Numbered from the stretch's first letter, positions 13,936 to 27,342 are shown. The stretch: 64,000 nucleotides of DNA from Rhizophagus irregularis (GCF_026210795.1 NC_089443.1:2480001-2544000); one strand, 5' to 3'. Notes: a model not told the origin generated them from the letters alone. Program-made: numbers and translations.

Positions 13936-16317
13936 GGCCAGTGTATCTTACCGAGTATTCCATTCATGCGTTCGAATGAAAAACACCAGAACGCATACAA
14001 TGGGCTGAAATCATGACAACATTCGGACGAATAAATGAAGCGAGGATGTAGATTCGGCATAATTTTATTTTTGCTGTATTGTACCTCAATGAGCTTTATT
14101 ATTTTAACAAGTCGTCTATGAGCTTCCTGCAACATGTCGGATTCTATAATCTGACTTACCAATATTGAACAAATTCTGACAAAATGAGTCAGAATTTTTC
14201 TATCTTCAGCTGAAAGATGGTCCTAAAGTGATACTGTGGCATAAATTGTGAAAAAATTTCGCCACTGGTCAGCAGTGAAGTTAGAAAATCCTTTTTTGCA
14301 GTCGATTTTGCCAGGAATTCGACCCAAATCGACCGGAACTTGAAATTGATTCATTTGTTTTTGAACTTCATTGAGCATACTTGAAGTTAAGATTCTCGAT
14401 CGATCCAAATTCGCTTCACAATCCATTTTGCAATGCCTAAAAATAGACAATGCATTGGATCAACGATAGTGAAACGAATTGGGTCGAAATAAGGTAAGCG
14501 AAGTAGTTCTGACCATTTTACTCCAGTCTGTTTAACGAATCTCTTTCTTGATGCGTCCGAATTACACTGTCGTCAGCCAAGTGCATTTTGAAGATGTTCG
14601 TTTCGAATCCCTGGCAACAAACCAATCCTCCATATCTCCCATTCCAGCAAAATTATACTGATTATTTTCATAATTTGCCTTTTTCTGGCATCGGCGGCAA
14701 GAAACCAATGCAGAAACGTGCCCACAAATTTTTCTCGCAGCGGGTATATCGCACGATACCATTATCAACGCTGCACAAATTTTTTTTCCTAACTGATGCT
14801 CGTATGTTCGATTTAGAATAATCCCACCAGAGGGATGTCAGCTCATTAACGATTGGTGCGAGGTAATGATTAATTTTATGTAGACTCACTTCGTTTGGAC
14901 CCGGTAGCATTCCAAGGAGCAGCAAGTTTTCTCGCTTAAATCGTATGTTATGCGGCAAATTACAGATAACTGCTAAATAGCTTGGTACTATGATTAGTTC
15001 CATCGAATGGCTGAAACCAGTCAACGATTCAACATGAGGCCAAGATGTGAGTCGGCAACCTCATTTCGGAAAAAATTTAACGAATCATCATTGTTTGTAT
15101 CTTTGAATTCTTTCCATATTCGTCCATCATAAATATCAGATAAAATATTATTTAAATTTGATCGATTTGCCCAATGTCGAGGGATTTCTCGAATTCAGGT
15201 TGACAAAACATATCAGAAAGTTGTTGTCGAAATCCAGCAAATGGGTATATTGATTCGGCTTGAACTCTTGAAACATCGATTTGTCGTGATAAAGGTGTGT
15301 CGCAAGTGCGTGTACCTCAGCGAGACGAGTTTGGGAACTCGATATGGTGGCATTTCATAACTAATAAACTCTTATTTTCGACGAAAGTTTTCTACATCCT
15401 GTTTATTATAGAGTTTGTGGCATTTTGTACATGGAACAAATCTCTGAAATTGGTCTTTTAGGCCAAGTACTTTTTTCGCTAGGTAAAGAGAATCTGGAAA
15501 AGTTCTAAAATTTTCACCACCGATTTCGTTTAGAACTATTTTCATGAACTTTATTAAAGATTCGGTTGCCGTTTCTGGGATATTGTATGTTATACGGTAG
15601 TTCATTATCCACAATAAAATCCATGAAAAATTATCATTGATCGGATTTTCTTCGGCATCCATGTTGGCTTGATACAGAGGAGATGAATAATCTTTAAAAA
15701 TTTCATTGTAAGATTCATTATTTGATTCGCTACCCAAAGACATTTCAGTGTTTTGTTCGCTAGTATTATATACGTCCGATTCGATATTCAAACTTGTTGA
15801 TTGAGGCATAGGATGGCTTGTATATCTTACGCGCCTCTGAGGTAAAAAAGAACAATTAACATTTATGTCCCCGGGTATTTGTAACCTTTGACTTTTGGTG
15901 TATCCCCCAAAATCCGACCCTGATGTCGAAGTCTGATGAACGTCAACATTTACTTGAGGTAATTCAATATTTTCGGTAATGTCTTGTTCACTGGTTTCTT
16001 GAATTATCGAAAGAGCTTCGTCCTCACTTGATTCGTCTTCATTCGAATCATTCGTTTCACCTCCTGTCTCGTGTAGAAGCTTTGTTCGTTCCAATACCAA
16101 TTTTCCATTACAATTATTGCAATAACAAGAAACTTTCTTCCTTTTGCGAGGTTTTTGGAACGAATGTCTACGTTCATTTTTTTTTTGATTGCCAAGAATG
16201 CTTAAAACTGATCTCCTTCTTGTCATTTTCAATTGACAAGTTTTGAAGTTAATCGCTTCAATAAATCAAATAATCGTTTAAAACTTTACTACAATTTGTA
16301 AAAATTTAACGTCAATT

Positions 16318-17005
16318 CGATTAATTAATTGATTTAACTGCAGTCGTACTAAATCGAATATTTTGATATCAATTTGATAAATTAAATCGGTTAAAATTTG
16401 CAAAAGTATATTGTACTCGATAAATCATTTTTAATTAATTAATTGATTTAACTGCAGTCGTATTAAATCGAATATTTTGATATCAATTTGATAAATTAAA
16501 TCGGTTAAAATTTGCAAAAGTATATTGTACTCGATAAATCATTTTTAATTAATTAATTGATTTAACTGCGGTTGTACTAAATCGAATATTTTGATATCAA
16601 TTCGATAAATTAAATCGGCTAAAATTTGCAAAAGTATATTGTACTCAATAAATCATTTTTAATTAATTAATTGATTTAACTGCGGTCGTACTTAAATCGA
16701 ATATTTTGATATCAATTTGATAAATTAAATCGGTTAAAATTTGCAAAAGTATATTGTACTCGATAAATCATTTTTAATTAATTAATTGATTTAACTGCGG
16801 TTGTACGAAATCGAATATTTTGATATCAATTCGATAAATTAAATCGGCTAAAATTTGCAAAAGTATATTGTACTCGATAAATCATTTTTAATTAATTAAT
16901 TGATTTAACTGCGGTCGTACTTAAATCGAATATTTTGATATCAATTCAATAAATTAAATCGGCTAAAATTTGCAAAAGTATATTGTACTTGATAAATCAT
17001 TTTTG
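16318..17005. repeat. Six 114-bp tandem repeats between divergent CACTA genes, copy 1
   Basis: The word GATTTAACTGC recurs at 16331, 16445, 16559, 16673, 16788 and 16902, a 114-115 bp period. Each unit also holds TTGATATCAATT and AAAATTTGCAAAAGTATA. The block lies between the transposase start (minus) and the second gene start (plus), where a shared promoter would be. It may act as a bidirectional regulatory region or a binding array for an element-encoded protein. Confidence 0.88.
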
Positions 17006-17311
17006 TTGAAAAATTAAAATCGATGATCATTTCGGTTCGGAAGACACGATAAATAAACTTTTATTTATCAAATCAGCTTGTGAAAGTTTGTCAAAAGCTT
17101 AATAATAAACTTATAAATTCTATAAAAACTCGTCTAATCATTAACTCGTACGTTCTCTTTCTCTTTTCTTCTCATCTCATTAAAATTTAAGATAATTTTA
17201 TTTCATTTTCATAATAACTGGTAATTTGTAACTTTCGACCATATGATATATAATTACTTTTGATTTGCAATTTCCTATTTTAACCGTAAGAAAATTTATT
17301 GATATATAGAA

Positions 17312-19770
17312 ATGAGCCGAAACAAGAAAAAATCGTCAAATAAAAGAAAACTTCACAAAGCATCTAAGAAAGTGAAGGGACCGAACTTCAACTACTCCTA
17401 ATACTGGACAAACTTCAACTACTCCTAGTACCGGACAAACTTCAACTACTTCTAATACCGGACAAACTTCTACCCCCAAAAAAGTCGATATATTGATTGT
17501 TTTGCGTTATTCCGTTCCGTTATTCAAAGGTGTATCATTTATACTTACTATACCAAAAAAATTAATTAATACAGAAACGAATCAATACGAAAAATCCGCA
17601 GCAAAAAATAAAACACCTGATGAAGAAATCGTCGAAGTGGATCGTGGACAAGCTTCAACTACTCCTAATACCGGACAAACTTCTACCCCCAAAAAAAGTT
17701 GATATATTGATTGTTTTGCGTTATTCTGTTCCGTTATTCAAAGGTGTATCATTTATACTTACTTTATCAAAAAAAATTTATTAATACAGAAACGAATCAA
17801 TACGAAAAATCCGCAGCAAAAAATAAACCATCCGATAAAGAAATCGTTGAAGTGGATCGTGGACAAACTTCAACTACTCCTAATATCGGACAAACTTCTA
17901 CCCCCAAAAAAAGTCGATATATTAATTGTTTTGCGTTATTCTGTTCCGTTATTCAAAGGTGTACTTACTATATCAAAAAAATTTATTAATACAGAAACGA
18001 ATCAATATAAAAAATCTGCAGCGAATAGAGACAAACTGTCTGATGAAGTAGAAATCGTCGAAGTGGCTTGTGAATAAACGTCAACTACTCCTGCTACTGG
18101 CCAAGTTTACCAAAAAAATTATTGAAATCCATTTGTCCTTGATATAAGTCAAGTTCTAATGGAATCTCGTCAAAAGTCAAAAACAAGTCGAGATCTGGAA
18201 GAATCCTATACCGATAAAGAAATGGCCAGTGCGCATTTTCCGAAAAGTTCTTTTGAACATACCAGAACTATTAAACCACGAGAATTGTCTTTATCTTGAA
18301 TGTCACACAGGGATTCCTTATCACGAGAGTTTTTACCATATGATTTTTCTTTGAGTTCCGTTGAACCATCAGAATCATTGGCGTATAGATACAATAATAG
18401 TGATTATGAAAAGTTGAAGAGAGGTAATGAACTGTGACACATTTTAATGTACTTAACGAATTTTTATCAAATATTTTACGTTATTTAGAACATAGTCGGC
18501 TCCGTGACGAGCATGCTTATTTACAAGGCAGAATGTGCGAGGTCTATAGAGAGTTAAAAGAAATTAAAGGCGAATTAAATGAACTTCGGCAAGATTATAT
18601 CAAATTACATTCCCATAATAAGTATATCAATCACGAAAATGAAGTTCTTCAAGCCAAGATTAATAATCTCAAATCACAAATATCGAGCCAAGATGATGCC
18701 GATGTCAAATCATCGGAAAGTGAAAGTAACGACAACGATAATAGACCTGGCAAAAAAAGAAAGTCGCGAGACGTCAAATTGATCAATTAGACGACGATTC
18801 TGAAACTGACGAAGAAAATGCTAGAGTTCGTTAGAGATCGACAGATTTTGCATTTTACACGATTTGAATATCCTTCTTACGAATCTTTTATAAATTATTA
18901 TAGACTGAAATGAAGGTAATATTAAAAACGATGCCTCCCGAATTAACGTTAAGATACGACAAAAAATTTACAAACGAGATGAACGTGGACATTATACGAC
19001 AATTAATACCACGATTGATTGCTTCCGAAGCCTCGATTTAGTCCTTCGTATAAGCAGATAAACGATTGGTTAGCTGCCTTACACAAGCATCGTAGAGCAC
19101 GACTTTTATATGTTGAGCGAGATGTAATTGATAAAGATAACAGAAGATTGCATAAAAACAACAGATTGAGCGAAGTAGAATCTGTCTTTTTACTGTCATT
19201 TCGAAATTAATACTAAACATTCGTTATATTTCAGAAAAAATCGCGTAGAGTCAAGAGTGCTATTTCCCTTTTTAAACGTAATGACGATCGAGTAAAGGAT
19301 TATGATAAGACAGAGGTCCTAAACATTCTGAAAGATACTCGCTACCATTCACCTGAAGACTCAGAAACGGATAAAAAACAACCGGATGGTAAAAGAAAAA
19401 TTATCGTTTATAACCTTAGTTGGCGTTCTGATGAGGTATAATAATCTTTTTTTATCATATTTTATTAAAAACATCAACTAATTTTATTTGTTTTAATGAC
19501 TTTATGACTTTACAGCTTATCAATTTTCTCCGAAACATCTTGGATACTCACGTATTTTCTCTACAGACGGTGCAATTAACGAAGGGGAGAAACTATGATG
19601 ACGAAAGCTATTGTATCACCTCACGACACCCTAAAAATGCTCCAGAATGGGCATACAAAACTCAAAATACGCCCGTCGATACAGATTTTTCTGGTCCTGA
19701 TACTCCGGCTAAAAATCGTGAATCGCAGTCACAAACTGATGATAATACTCAAACCGAACATAATGATTGA
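17312..19770 (+). pseudogene. Second CACTA gene (TnpA-like accessory), copy 1
   Basis: A multi-exon gene beginning MSRNKKKSSNKRKLHKASKK (ATG 17312). It continues through T/S/P/G-rich repeats (STTPNTGQTSTP), tandem 41-codon modules, a coiled-coil exon (18434-18790, heptads around LKEIKGELNELRQDYIKLHS), a basic exon (18901-19210, INDWLAALHKHRRARLL) and C-terminal exons at 19232-19435 and 19516-19770. A clear intron lies at 19436-19515. Copy 1 lacks 2 bp near 17377 and 2 bp near 19025 relative to copy 2, each shifting the frame. I do not recognise a catalytic domain. By analogy with CACTA elements that encode a second DNA-binding protein, it may bind the subterminal repeats. Confidence 0.6.
17473..18070 (+). 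repeat. Tandem 213-bp exon-intron modules in the second CACTA gene
   Basis: Three consecutive units of about 213 bp, each starting CCCCCAAAAAA. Each seems to contain one intron (GT(C/T)GATAT... to ...TTAATACAG) and one exon that is 123 nt in units 1 and 2, with matching end phases, so exons can be added without shifting the frame. The exon product is TNQYEKSAAKNK...EIVEVDRGQ...TSTPKK. Confidence 0.62.
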
Positions 19771-20040
19771 TTCATTTTATCATTTTATGATAGATTTATT
19801 GTGAAATATTAATTTCTTATTATTGACTGCTTTTTGGTAATAAATTTAATAAATTTTATTAAAATAAATATATAATTAATTGTTTTGATTTATTATTGAA
19901 TAAAATTGGTTATTATTATTATGAATAAACTAAATCTGGCATTTCAAAAGAAATAAATTGGTAATCTTTCGTAAATGTGTTTCGAGATCGATTTGTGTAC
20001 ATTTTATAACTAAAAGTTTGACGAATAGTTTTATTTCCGA

Positions 20041-20130
20041 ATTTTGCCAATAATAACGAATTTTTGCCAATAATAACGAATTTTTGCCAATAATAACGAA
20101 TTTTTGCCGATAATAACGAATTTTTGCCGA
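20041..20130. repeat. 20-bp subterminal tandem repeats, CACTA copy 1
   Basis: TAATAACGAATTTTTGCC(A/G)A is repeated four times near the right end. Copy 2 has three at 21098-21172. CACTA elements characteristically carry short subterminal repeats bound by their accessory protein. Confidence 0.85.
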
Positions 20131-20279
20131 TTTGTGATTGCTAAGTGGCAAGCGAACTGTGCAAATTGTCCATAATAATTTTGACAATTTTTTTGGCAAC
20201 GATCGGCCAAAGTTAGATCAACTTTCATCCAACATTCGTCAATTTGAAATTTGGACGAAATGGACTATTCTGACCAGTG

Positions 20280-20948
20280 GATAATTACATTTCAAAGTTA
20301 AAAAACATGAAAATCAAGAACACAAAAACAAAGAATACAAAAATTGAGAACAGTATCAAAGGGTAATTACATTCCAATGCAAAAATCAAGAATGTAAAAA
20401 CAAAGAATACAAAAATCAAGAACGGTATCAAAGGGTAATCACATTCCAAAAATAAAGAACATAAAGATTAAAAATCATAAGAACAACATCAGAGAGTAAT
20501 TACATCCCATGCCAAAGTCCAATAAAAAAAAGAGAAAAAATATTAGTAATGTTCCAAATCAAAAAAAAAAAAAACAAAAAGAAAATAAAACAAAGAAACT
20601 AATCCATCAATTTCAAAGTCCAAATCAAAATCTAGAGTCAAAATATGCCGTTTCTAAAAAAGAGAAGGAAAAGGAATGTTAGTAATGTTTCTTATACACG
20701 ACCAACACCAAACTTCATCAAAATACTTACGATTTTAAAGTCCAAAGCCAAAGTCAGATGTCCAAGCTTATCCTAAAAAAAAGGAAAGAACATTAGTAGC
20801 GTTCTTAAATCAAAGAAAAACAAATCCCTTACTTACAATTTTGAAGCCCAAGCCAAAGTCTATTTTCTCTTTTTTGACTTCTTTTCTTTACTTTTTTTTC
20901 TTCTTTTTTTTTATCTTTCACTCCTCTCCTCTTTCTTACTACTCTTCT
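20280..20948. other. Spacer between the two CACTA copies
   Basis: 669 bp belonging to the interior of the 3081-29896 element. 20280-20520 continues the AAAATCAAGAACACAAA / GGTAATTACATTCC tandem array interrupted at 8728. 20520-20900 shows units with CCTAAAAAA, GAACATTAGTAGCGTTC and CTTAC, the reverse-strand form of the intron-like units at 33-49 kb. 20870-20948 is pyrimidine-rich. No gene. Confidence 0.6.
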
Positions 20949-21097
20949 CACTGGTTAGAATAGTCCATTTCCTCCAAATTTCAAATTGACGAATGTTGGA
21001 TGAAAGTTGATCTAACTTTGGCCGATCGTTGCCAAAAAAATTGTCAAAATTATTATGGACAATTTGCACAGTTCGCTTGCCACTTAGCAATCACAAA

Positions 21098-21172
21098 TCG
21101 GCAAAAATTCGTTATTATCGGCAAAAATTCGTTATTATTGGCAAAAATTCGTTATTATTGGCAAAATTCGGA
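21098..21172. repeat. Subterminal tandem repeats, CACTA copy 2
   Basis: Three copies of GGCAAAAATTCGTTATTAT, the reverse complement of the four-copy block in copy 1. Confidence 0.82.
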
Positions 21173-21444
21173 AATAAAACTATTCGTCAAACTTTTAGTT
21201 ATAAAATGTACACAAATCGATCTCGAAACACATTTATGAAAGATTACCAATTTATTTCTTTTGAAATGCCAGATTTAGTTTATTCATAATAATAATAACC
21301 AATTTTATTCAATAATAAATCAAAACAATTAATTATATATTTATTTTAATAAAATTTATTAAATTTATTACCAAAAAGCAGTCAATAATAAGAAATTAAT
21401 ATTTCACAATAAATCTATCATAAAATGATAAAATGAATCAATCA

Positions 21445-23902
21445 TTATATTCGGTTTCGAGTATTATCATCAGTTTGTGACTGCGATTCACGATTTTTAG
21501 CCGGAGTATCAGGACCAGAAAAATCTGTATCGACGGGCGTATTTTGAGTTTTGTATGCCCATTCTGGAGCATTTTTAGGGTGTCGTGAGGTGATACAATA
21601 GCTTTCGTCATCATAGTTTCTCCCCTTCGTTAATTGCACCGTCTGTAGAGAAAATACGTGAAAGTTTCCAAGATGTTTCGGAGAAAATTGATAAGCTGTA
21701 AAGTCATAAAGTCATTAAAACAAATAAAATTAGTTGATGTTTTTAATAAAATATGATAAAAAAAGATTATTATACCTCATCAGAACGCCAACTAAGGTTA
21801 TAAACGATAATTTTTCTTTTACCATCCGGTTGTTTTTTATCCGTTTCTGAGTCTTCAGGTGAATGGTAGCGAGTATCTTTCAGAATGTTTAGGACCTCTG
21901 TCTTATCATAATCCTTTACTCGATCGTCATTACGTTTAAAAAGGAAATAGCACTCTTGACTCTACGCGATTTTTTCTGAAATATAACGAATGTTTAGTAT
22001 TAATTTCGAAATGACAGTAAAAAGACAGATTCTACTTCGCTCAATCTGTTGTTTTTATGCAATCTTCTGTTATCTTTATCAATTACATCTCGCTCAACAT
22101 ATAAAAGTCGTGCTCTACGATGCTTGTGTAAGGCAGCTAACCAATCGTTTATCTGCTTATACGAAGGACTAAATCGAGGCTTCATGGAAGCAATCAATCG
22201 TGGTATTAATTGTCGTATAATGTCCACGTTCATCTCGTTTGTAAATTTTTTGTCGTATCTTAACGTTAATTCGGGAGGCATCGTTTTTAATATTACCTTC
22301 ATTTCAGTCTATAATAATTTATAAAAGATTCGTAAGAAGGATATTCAAATCGTGTAAAATGCAAAATCTGTCGATCTCTAACGAACTCTAGCATTTTCTT
22401 CGTCAGTTTCAGAATCGTCGTCTAATTGATCAATTTGACGTCTCGCGACTTTCTTTTTTTGCCAGGTCTATTATCGTTGTCGTTACTTTCACTTTCCGAT
22501 GATTTGACATCGGCATCATCTTGGCTCGATATTTGTGATTTGAGATTATTAATCTTGGCTTGAAGAACTTCATTTTCGTGATTGATATACTTATTATGGG
22601 AATGTAATTTGATATAATCTTGCCGAAGTTCATTTAATTCGCCTTTAATTTCTTTTAACTCTCTATAGACCTCGCACATTCTGCCTTGTAAATAAGCATG
22701 CTCGTCACGGAGCCGACTATGTTCTAAATAACGTAAAATATTTGATAAAAATTCGTTAAGTACATTAAAATGCGTCACAGTTCATTACCTCTCTTCAACT
22801 TTTCATAATCACTATTATTGTATCTATACGCCAATGATTCTGATGGTTCAACGGAACTCAAAGAAAAATCATATGGTAAAAACTCTCGTGATAAGGAATC
22901 CCTGTGTGACATTCAAGATAAAGACAATTCTCGTGGTTTAATAGTTCTGGTATGCTCAAAAGAACTTTTCGGAAAATGCGCACTGGCCATTTCTTTATCG
23001 GTATAGGATTCTTCCAGATCTCGACTTGTTTTTGACTTTTGACGAGATTCCATTAGAACTTGACTTATATCAAGGACAAATGGATTTCAATAATTTTTTT
23101 GGTAAACTTGGCCAGTAGCAGGAGTAGTTGACGTTTATTCACAAGCCACTTCGACGATTTCTACTTCATCAGACAGTTTGTCTCTATTCGCTGCAGATTT
23201 TTTATATTGATTCGTTTCTGTATTAATAAATTTTTTTGATATAGTAAGTACACCTTTGAATAACGGAACAGAATAACGCAAAACAATTAATATATCGACT
23301 TTTTTTGGGGGTAGAAGTTTGTCCGATATTAGGAGTAGTTGAAGTTTGTCCACGATCCACTTCAACGATTTCTTTATCGGATGGTTTATTTTTTGCTGCG
23401 GATTTTTCGTATTGATTCGTTTCTGTATTAATAAATTTTTTTTGATAAAGTAAGTATAAATGATACACCTTTGAATAACGGAACAGAATAACGCAAAACA
23501 ATCAATATATCAACTTTTTTTGGGGGTAGAAGTTTGTCCGGTATTAGGAGTAGTTGAAGCTTGTCCACGATCCACTTCGACGATTTCTTCATCAGGTGTT
23601 TTATTTTTTGCTGCGGATTTTTCGTATTGATTCGTTTCTGTATTAATTAATTTTTTTGGTATAGTAAGTATAAATGATACACCTTTGAATAACGGAACGG
23701 AATAACGCAAAACAATCAATATATCGACTTTTTTGGGGGTAGAAGTTTGTCCGGTATTAGAAGTAGTTGAAGTTTGTCCGGTACTAGGAGTAGTTGAAGT
23801 TTGTCCAGTATTAGGAGTAGTTGAAGTTCGGTCCCGGTTCACTTTCTTAGATGCTTTGTGAAGTTTTCTTTTATTTGACGATTTTTTCTTGTTTCGGCTC
23901 AT
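21445..23902 (-). CDS. Second CACTA gene (TnpA-like accessory), copy 2
   Basis: The better-preserved partner of 17312-19770, starting at the ATG of 23900-23902. Its first 130 codons are open (MSRNKKKSSNKRKL, then STTPNTGQ repeats). The 41-codon modules, the coiled-coil exon (22422-22778), the basic exon (22000-22302) and C-terminal exons follow. Relative to copy 1 it keeps the two bases whose loss shifts copy 1 near 17377 and 19025. The C-terminal codons near 21455 differ from copy 1 (ending DDNTRNRI against DDNTQTEHND). It is divergent from the transposase across the 114-bp repeat block. Probably a DNA-binding accessory; whether all exons join in frame I cannot confirm by eye. Confidence 0.5.
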
Positions 23903-24214
23903 TTCTATATATCAATAAATTTTCTTACGGTTAAAATAGGAAATTGCAAATCAAAAGTAATTATATATCATATGGTCGAAAGTTACAAATTACCAGTTAT
24001 TATGAAAATGAAATAAAATTATCTTAAATTTTAATGAGATGAGAAGAAAAGAGAAAGAGAACGTACGAGTTAATGATTAGACGAGTTTTTATAGAATTTA
24101 TAAGTTTATTATTAAGCTTTTGACAAACTTTCACAAGCTGATTTGATAAATAAAAGTTTATTTATCGTGTCTTCCGAACCGAAATGATCATCGATTTTAA
24201 TTTTTCAACAAAAA

Positions 24215-24885
24215 TGATTTATCAAGTACAATATACTTTTGCAAATTTTAGCCGATTTAATTTATTGAATTGATATCAAAATATTCGATTTAGTACGACC
24301 GCAGTTAAATCAATTAATTAATTAAAAATGATTTATCGAGTACAATATACTTTTGCAAATTTTAGCCGATTTAATTTATCGAATTGATATCAAAATATTC
24401 GATTTCGTACAACCGCAGTTAAATCAATTAATTAATTAAAAATGATTTATCGAGTACAATATACTTTTGCAAATTTTAACCGATTTAATTTATCAAATTG
24501 ATATCAAAATATTCGATTTAGTACGACCGCAGTTAAATCAATTAATTAATTAAAAATGATTTATTGAGTACAATATACTTTTGCAAATTTTAGCCGATTT
24601 AATTTATCGAATTGATATCAAAATATTCGATTTAGTACAACCGCAGTTAAATCAATTAATTAATTAAAAATGATTTATCGAGTACAATATACTTTTGCAA
24701 ATTTTAACCGATTTAATTTATCAAATTGATATCAAAATATTCAATTTAATACGACTGCAGTTAAATCAATTAATTAATTAAAAATGATTTATCGAGTACA
24801 ATATACTTTTGCAAATTTTAACCGATTTAATTTATCAAATTGATATCAAAATATTCGATTTAGTACGACTGCAGTTAAATCAATT
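24215..24885. repeat. Six 114-bp tandem repeats, CACTA copy 2
   Basis: Reverse complement of the block at 16318-17005: six units containing GCAGTTAAATCAATTAATTAA and TATACTTTTGCAAATTTT, between the divergent starts at 23902 and 24986. Unit order and sub-variants (ACAACCGCAG versus ACGACCGCAG) largely mirror copy 1. Confidence 0.88.
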
Positions 24886-24985
24886 AATTAATCGAATTGA
24901 CGTTAAATTTTTACAAATTGTAGTAAAGTTTTAAACGATTATTTGATTTATTGAAGCGATTAACTTCAAAACTTGTCAATTGAAA

Positions 24986-27276
24986 ATGACAAGAAGGAGA
25001 TCAGTTTTAAGCATTCTTGGCAATCAAAAAAAAAATGAACGTAGACATTCGTTCCAAAAACCTCGCAAAAGGAAGAAAGTTTCTTGTTATTGCAATAATT
25101 GTAATGGAAAATTGGTATTGGAACGAACAAAGCTTCTACACGAGACAGGAGGTGAAACGAATGATTCGAATGAAGACGAATCAAGTGAGGACGAAGCTCT
25201 TTCGATAATTCAAGAAACCAGTGAACAAGACATTACCGAAAATATTGAATTACCTCAAGTAAATGTTGACGTTCATCAGACTTCGACATCAGGGTCGGAT
25301 TTTGGGGGATACACCAAAAGTCAAAGGTTACAAATACCCGGGGACATAAATGTTAATTGTTCTTTTTTACCTCAGAGGCGCGTAAGATATACAAGCCATC
25401 CTATGCCTCAATCAACAAGTTTGAATATCGAATCGGACGTATATAATACTAGCGAACAAAACACTGAAATGTCTTTGGGTAGCGAATCAAATAATGAATC
25501 TTACAATGAAATTTTTAAAGATTATTCATCTCCTCTGTATCAAGCCAACATGGATGCCGAAGAAAATCCGATCAATGATAATTTTTCATGGATTTTATTG
25601 TGGATAATGAACTACCGTATAACATACAATATCCCAGAAACGGCAACCGAATCTTTAATAAAGTTCATGAAAATAGTTCTAAACGAAATCGGTGGTGAAA
25701 ATTTTAGAACTTTTCCAGATTCTCTTTACCTAGCGAAAAAAGTACTTGGCCTAAAAGACCAATTTCAGAGATTTGTTCCATGTACAAAATGCCACAAACT
25801 CTATAATAAACAGGATGTAGAAAACTTTCGTCAAAATAAGAGTTTATTAGTTATGAAATGCCACCATATCGAGTTCCCAAACTCGTCTCGCTGAGGTACA
25901 CGCACTTGCGACACACCTTTATCACGACAAATCGATGTTTCAAGAGTTCAAGCCGAATCAATATACCCATTTGCTGGATTTCGACAACAACTTTCTGATA
26001 TGTTTTGTCAACCTGAATTCGAGAAATCCCTCCGACATTGGGCAAATCGATCAAATTTAAATAATATTTTATCTGATATTTATGATGGACGAATATGGAA
26101 AGAATTCAAAGATACAAACAATGATGATTCGTTAAATTTTTTCCGAAATGAGGTTGCCGACTCACATCTTGGCCTCATGTTGAATGTTGACTGGTTTCAG
26201 CCATTCGATGGAACTAATCATAGTACCGAAGCTATTTATGCAGTTATCTGTAATTTGCCGCATAACATACGATTTAAGCGAGAAAACTTGCTGCTCCTTG
26301 GAATGCTACCGGGTCCAAACGAAGTGAGTCTACATAAAATTAATCATTACCTTGCACCAATCGTTAATGAGCTGACATCCCTCTGGGAAGGGATTATTCT
26401 AAATCGAACATACGAGCATCAGTTAGGAAAAAAAATTTGTGCAGCGTTGATAATGGTATCGTGCGATATACCCGCTGCGAGAAAAATTTGTGGGCACGTT
26501 TCTGCATTGGTTTCTTGCCACCGATGCCAGAAAAAGGCAAATTATGAAAATAATCAGTATAATTTTGCTGGAATGGGAGATATGGAGGATTGGTTTGTTG
26601 CCAGGGATTCAAACGAACATCTTCAAAATGCACTTGGCTGACGACAGTGTAATTCGGACACATCAAGAAAGAGATTCGTTAAACAGACTGGAGTAAAATG
26701 GTCAGAACTACTTCGCTTACCTTATTTCGACCCAATTCGTTTCACTATCGTTGATCCAATGCATTGTCTATTTTTAGGCATTGCAAAATGGATTGTGAAG
26801 CGAATTTGGATCGATCAGAGAATCTTAACTTCAAGTATGCTCAATGAAGTTCAAAAACAAATGAATCAATTTCAAGTTCCGGTCGATTTGGGTCGAATTC
26901 CTGGCAAAATCGACTGCAAAAAAGGATTTTCTAACTTCACTGCTGACCAGTGGCGAAATTTTTTCACAATTTATGCCACAGTATCACTTTAGGACCATCT
27001 TTCAGCTGAAGATAGAAAAATTCTGACTCATTTTGTCAGAATTTGTTCAATATTGGTAAGTCAGATTATAGAATCCGACATGTTGCAGGAAGCTCATAGA
27101 CGACTTGTTAAAATAATAAAGCTCATTGAGGTACAATACAGCAAAAATAAAATTATGCCGAATCTACATCTCTCGCTTCATTTGTCCGAATGTTGTCATG
27201 ATTTCAGCCCATTGTATGCGTTCTGGTGTTTTTCATTCGAACGCATGAATGGAATACTCGGTAAGATACACTGGCC

Positions 27277-27342
<66 letters not shown>

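Larger units (their letters stand above)
9176..16232 (-). pseudogene. CACTA/Plavaka transposase, copy 1 (broken)
   Basis: Runs from an ATG at about 16226 to a stop at 9176. The N-terminus is basic with a zinc-binding look (CYCNNCNGK), followed by an acidic region and CTKCHKLYN. The tnp2-type catalytic region shows NVDWFQPF and DPMHCLFLGIA (both aspartates) and SFERMNGILG (the acidic residue). The C-terminal domain ends near 9180. The frame is destroyed by an in-frame TGA in the SSR-GTRTC segment, a TGA after NALG and a TAG after VSL, all shared with copy 2. Extra bases occur near 15378 and 14605, and the 3.8-kb transposon at 9661-13472 separates the last about 160 codons. The VQYYFKHEIDLP segment (about 9470) is intact here but frameshifted in copy 2. 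An intron holding an AAT microsatellite lies at about 13845-13960. Confidence 0.88.
8729..20279. mobile_element. CACTA/Plavaka transposon, copy 1 (inverted, interrupted)
   Basis: The termini are CACTGGTC (left) and GACCAGTG (right), flanked by the 3-bp duplication GAT (8726-8728, 20280-20282). CACTG ends, a 3-bp TSD, a tnp2-type transposase, a second spliced gene and tandem repeats near the ends all fit the CACTA superfamily, fungal Plavaka branch. The transposase is on the minus strand here and the second gene on the plus strand. Without the 3.8-kb insertion at 9661-13472 the element is about 7.74 kb, matching copy 2 (7.73 kb) almost base for base in opposite orientation. Copy-specific damage includes small frameshifts near 14605, 15378, 17377 and 19025. 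Confidence 0.92.

Noticed and set aside
13828-14162. Poly-asparagine and poly-leucine proteins at 13.9 kb (and 27.2-27.4 kb)
   Set aside because: They are translations of the AAT/ATT microsatellite; splice borders at 27261 and 27375 show the tract is in an intron of the transposase.
24966-25184. Minus-strand 72-residue frame (and 16028-16246 in copy 1)
   Set aside because: Antisense shadow of the transposase N-terminus.
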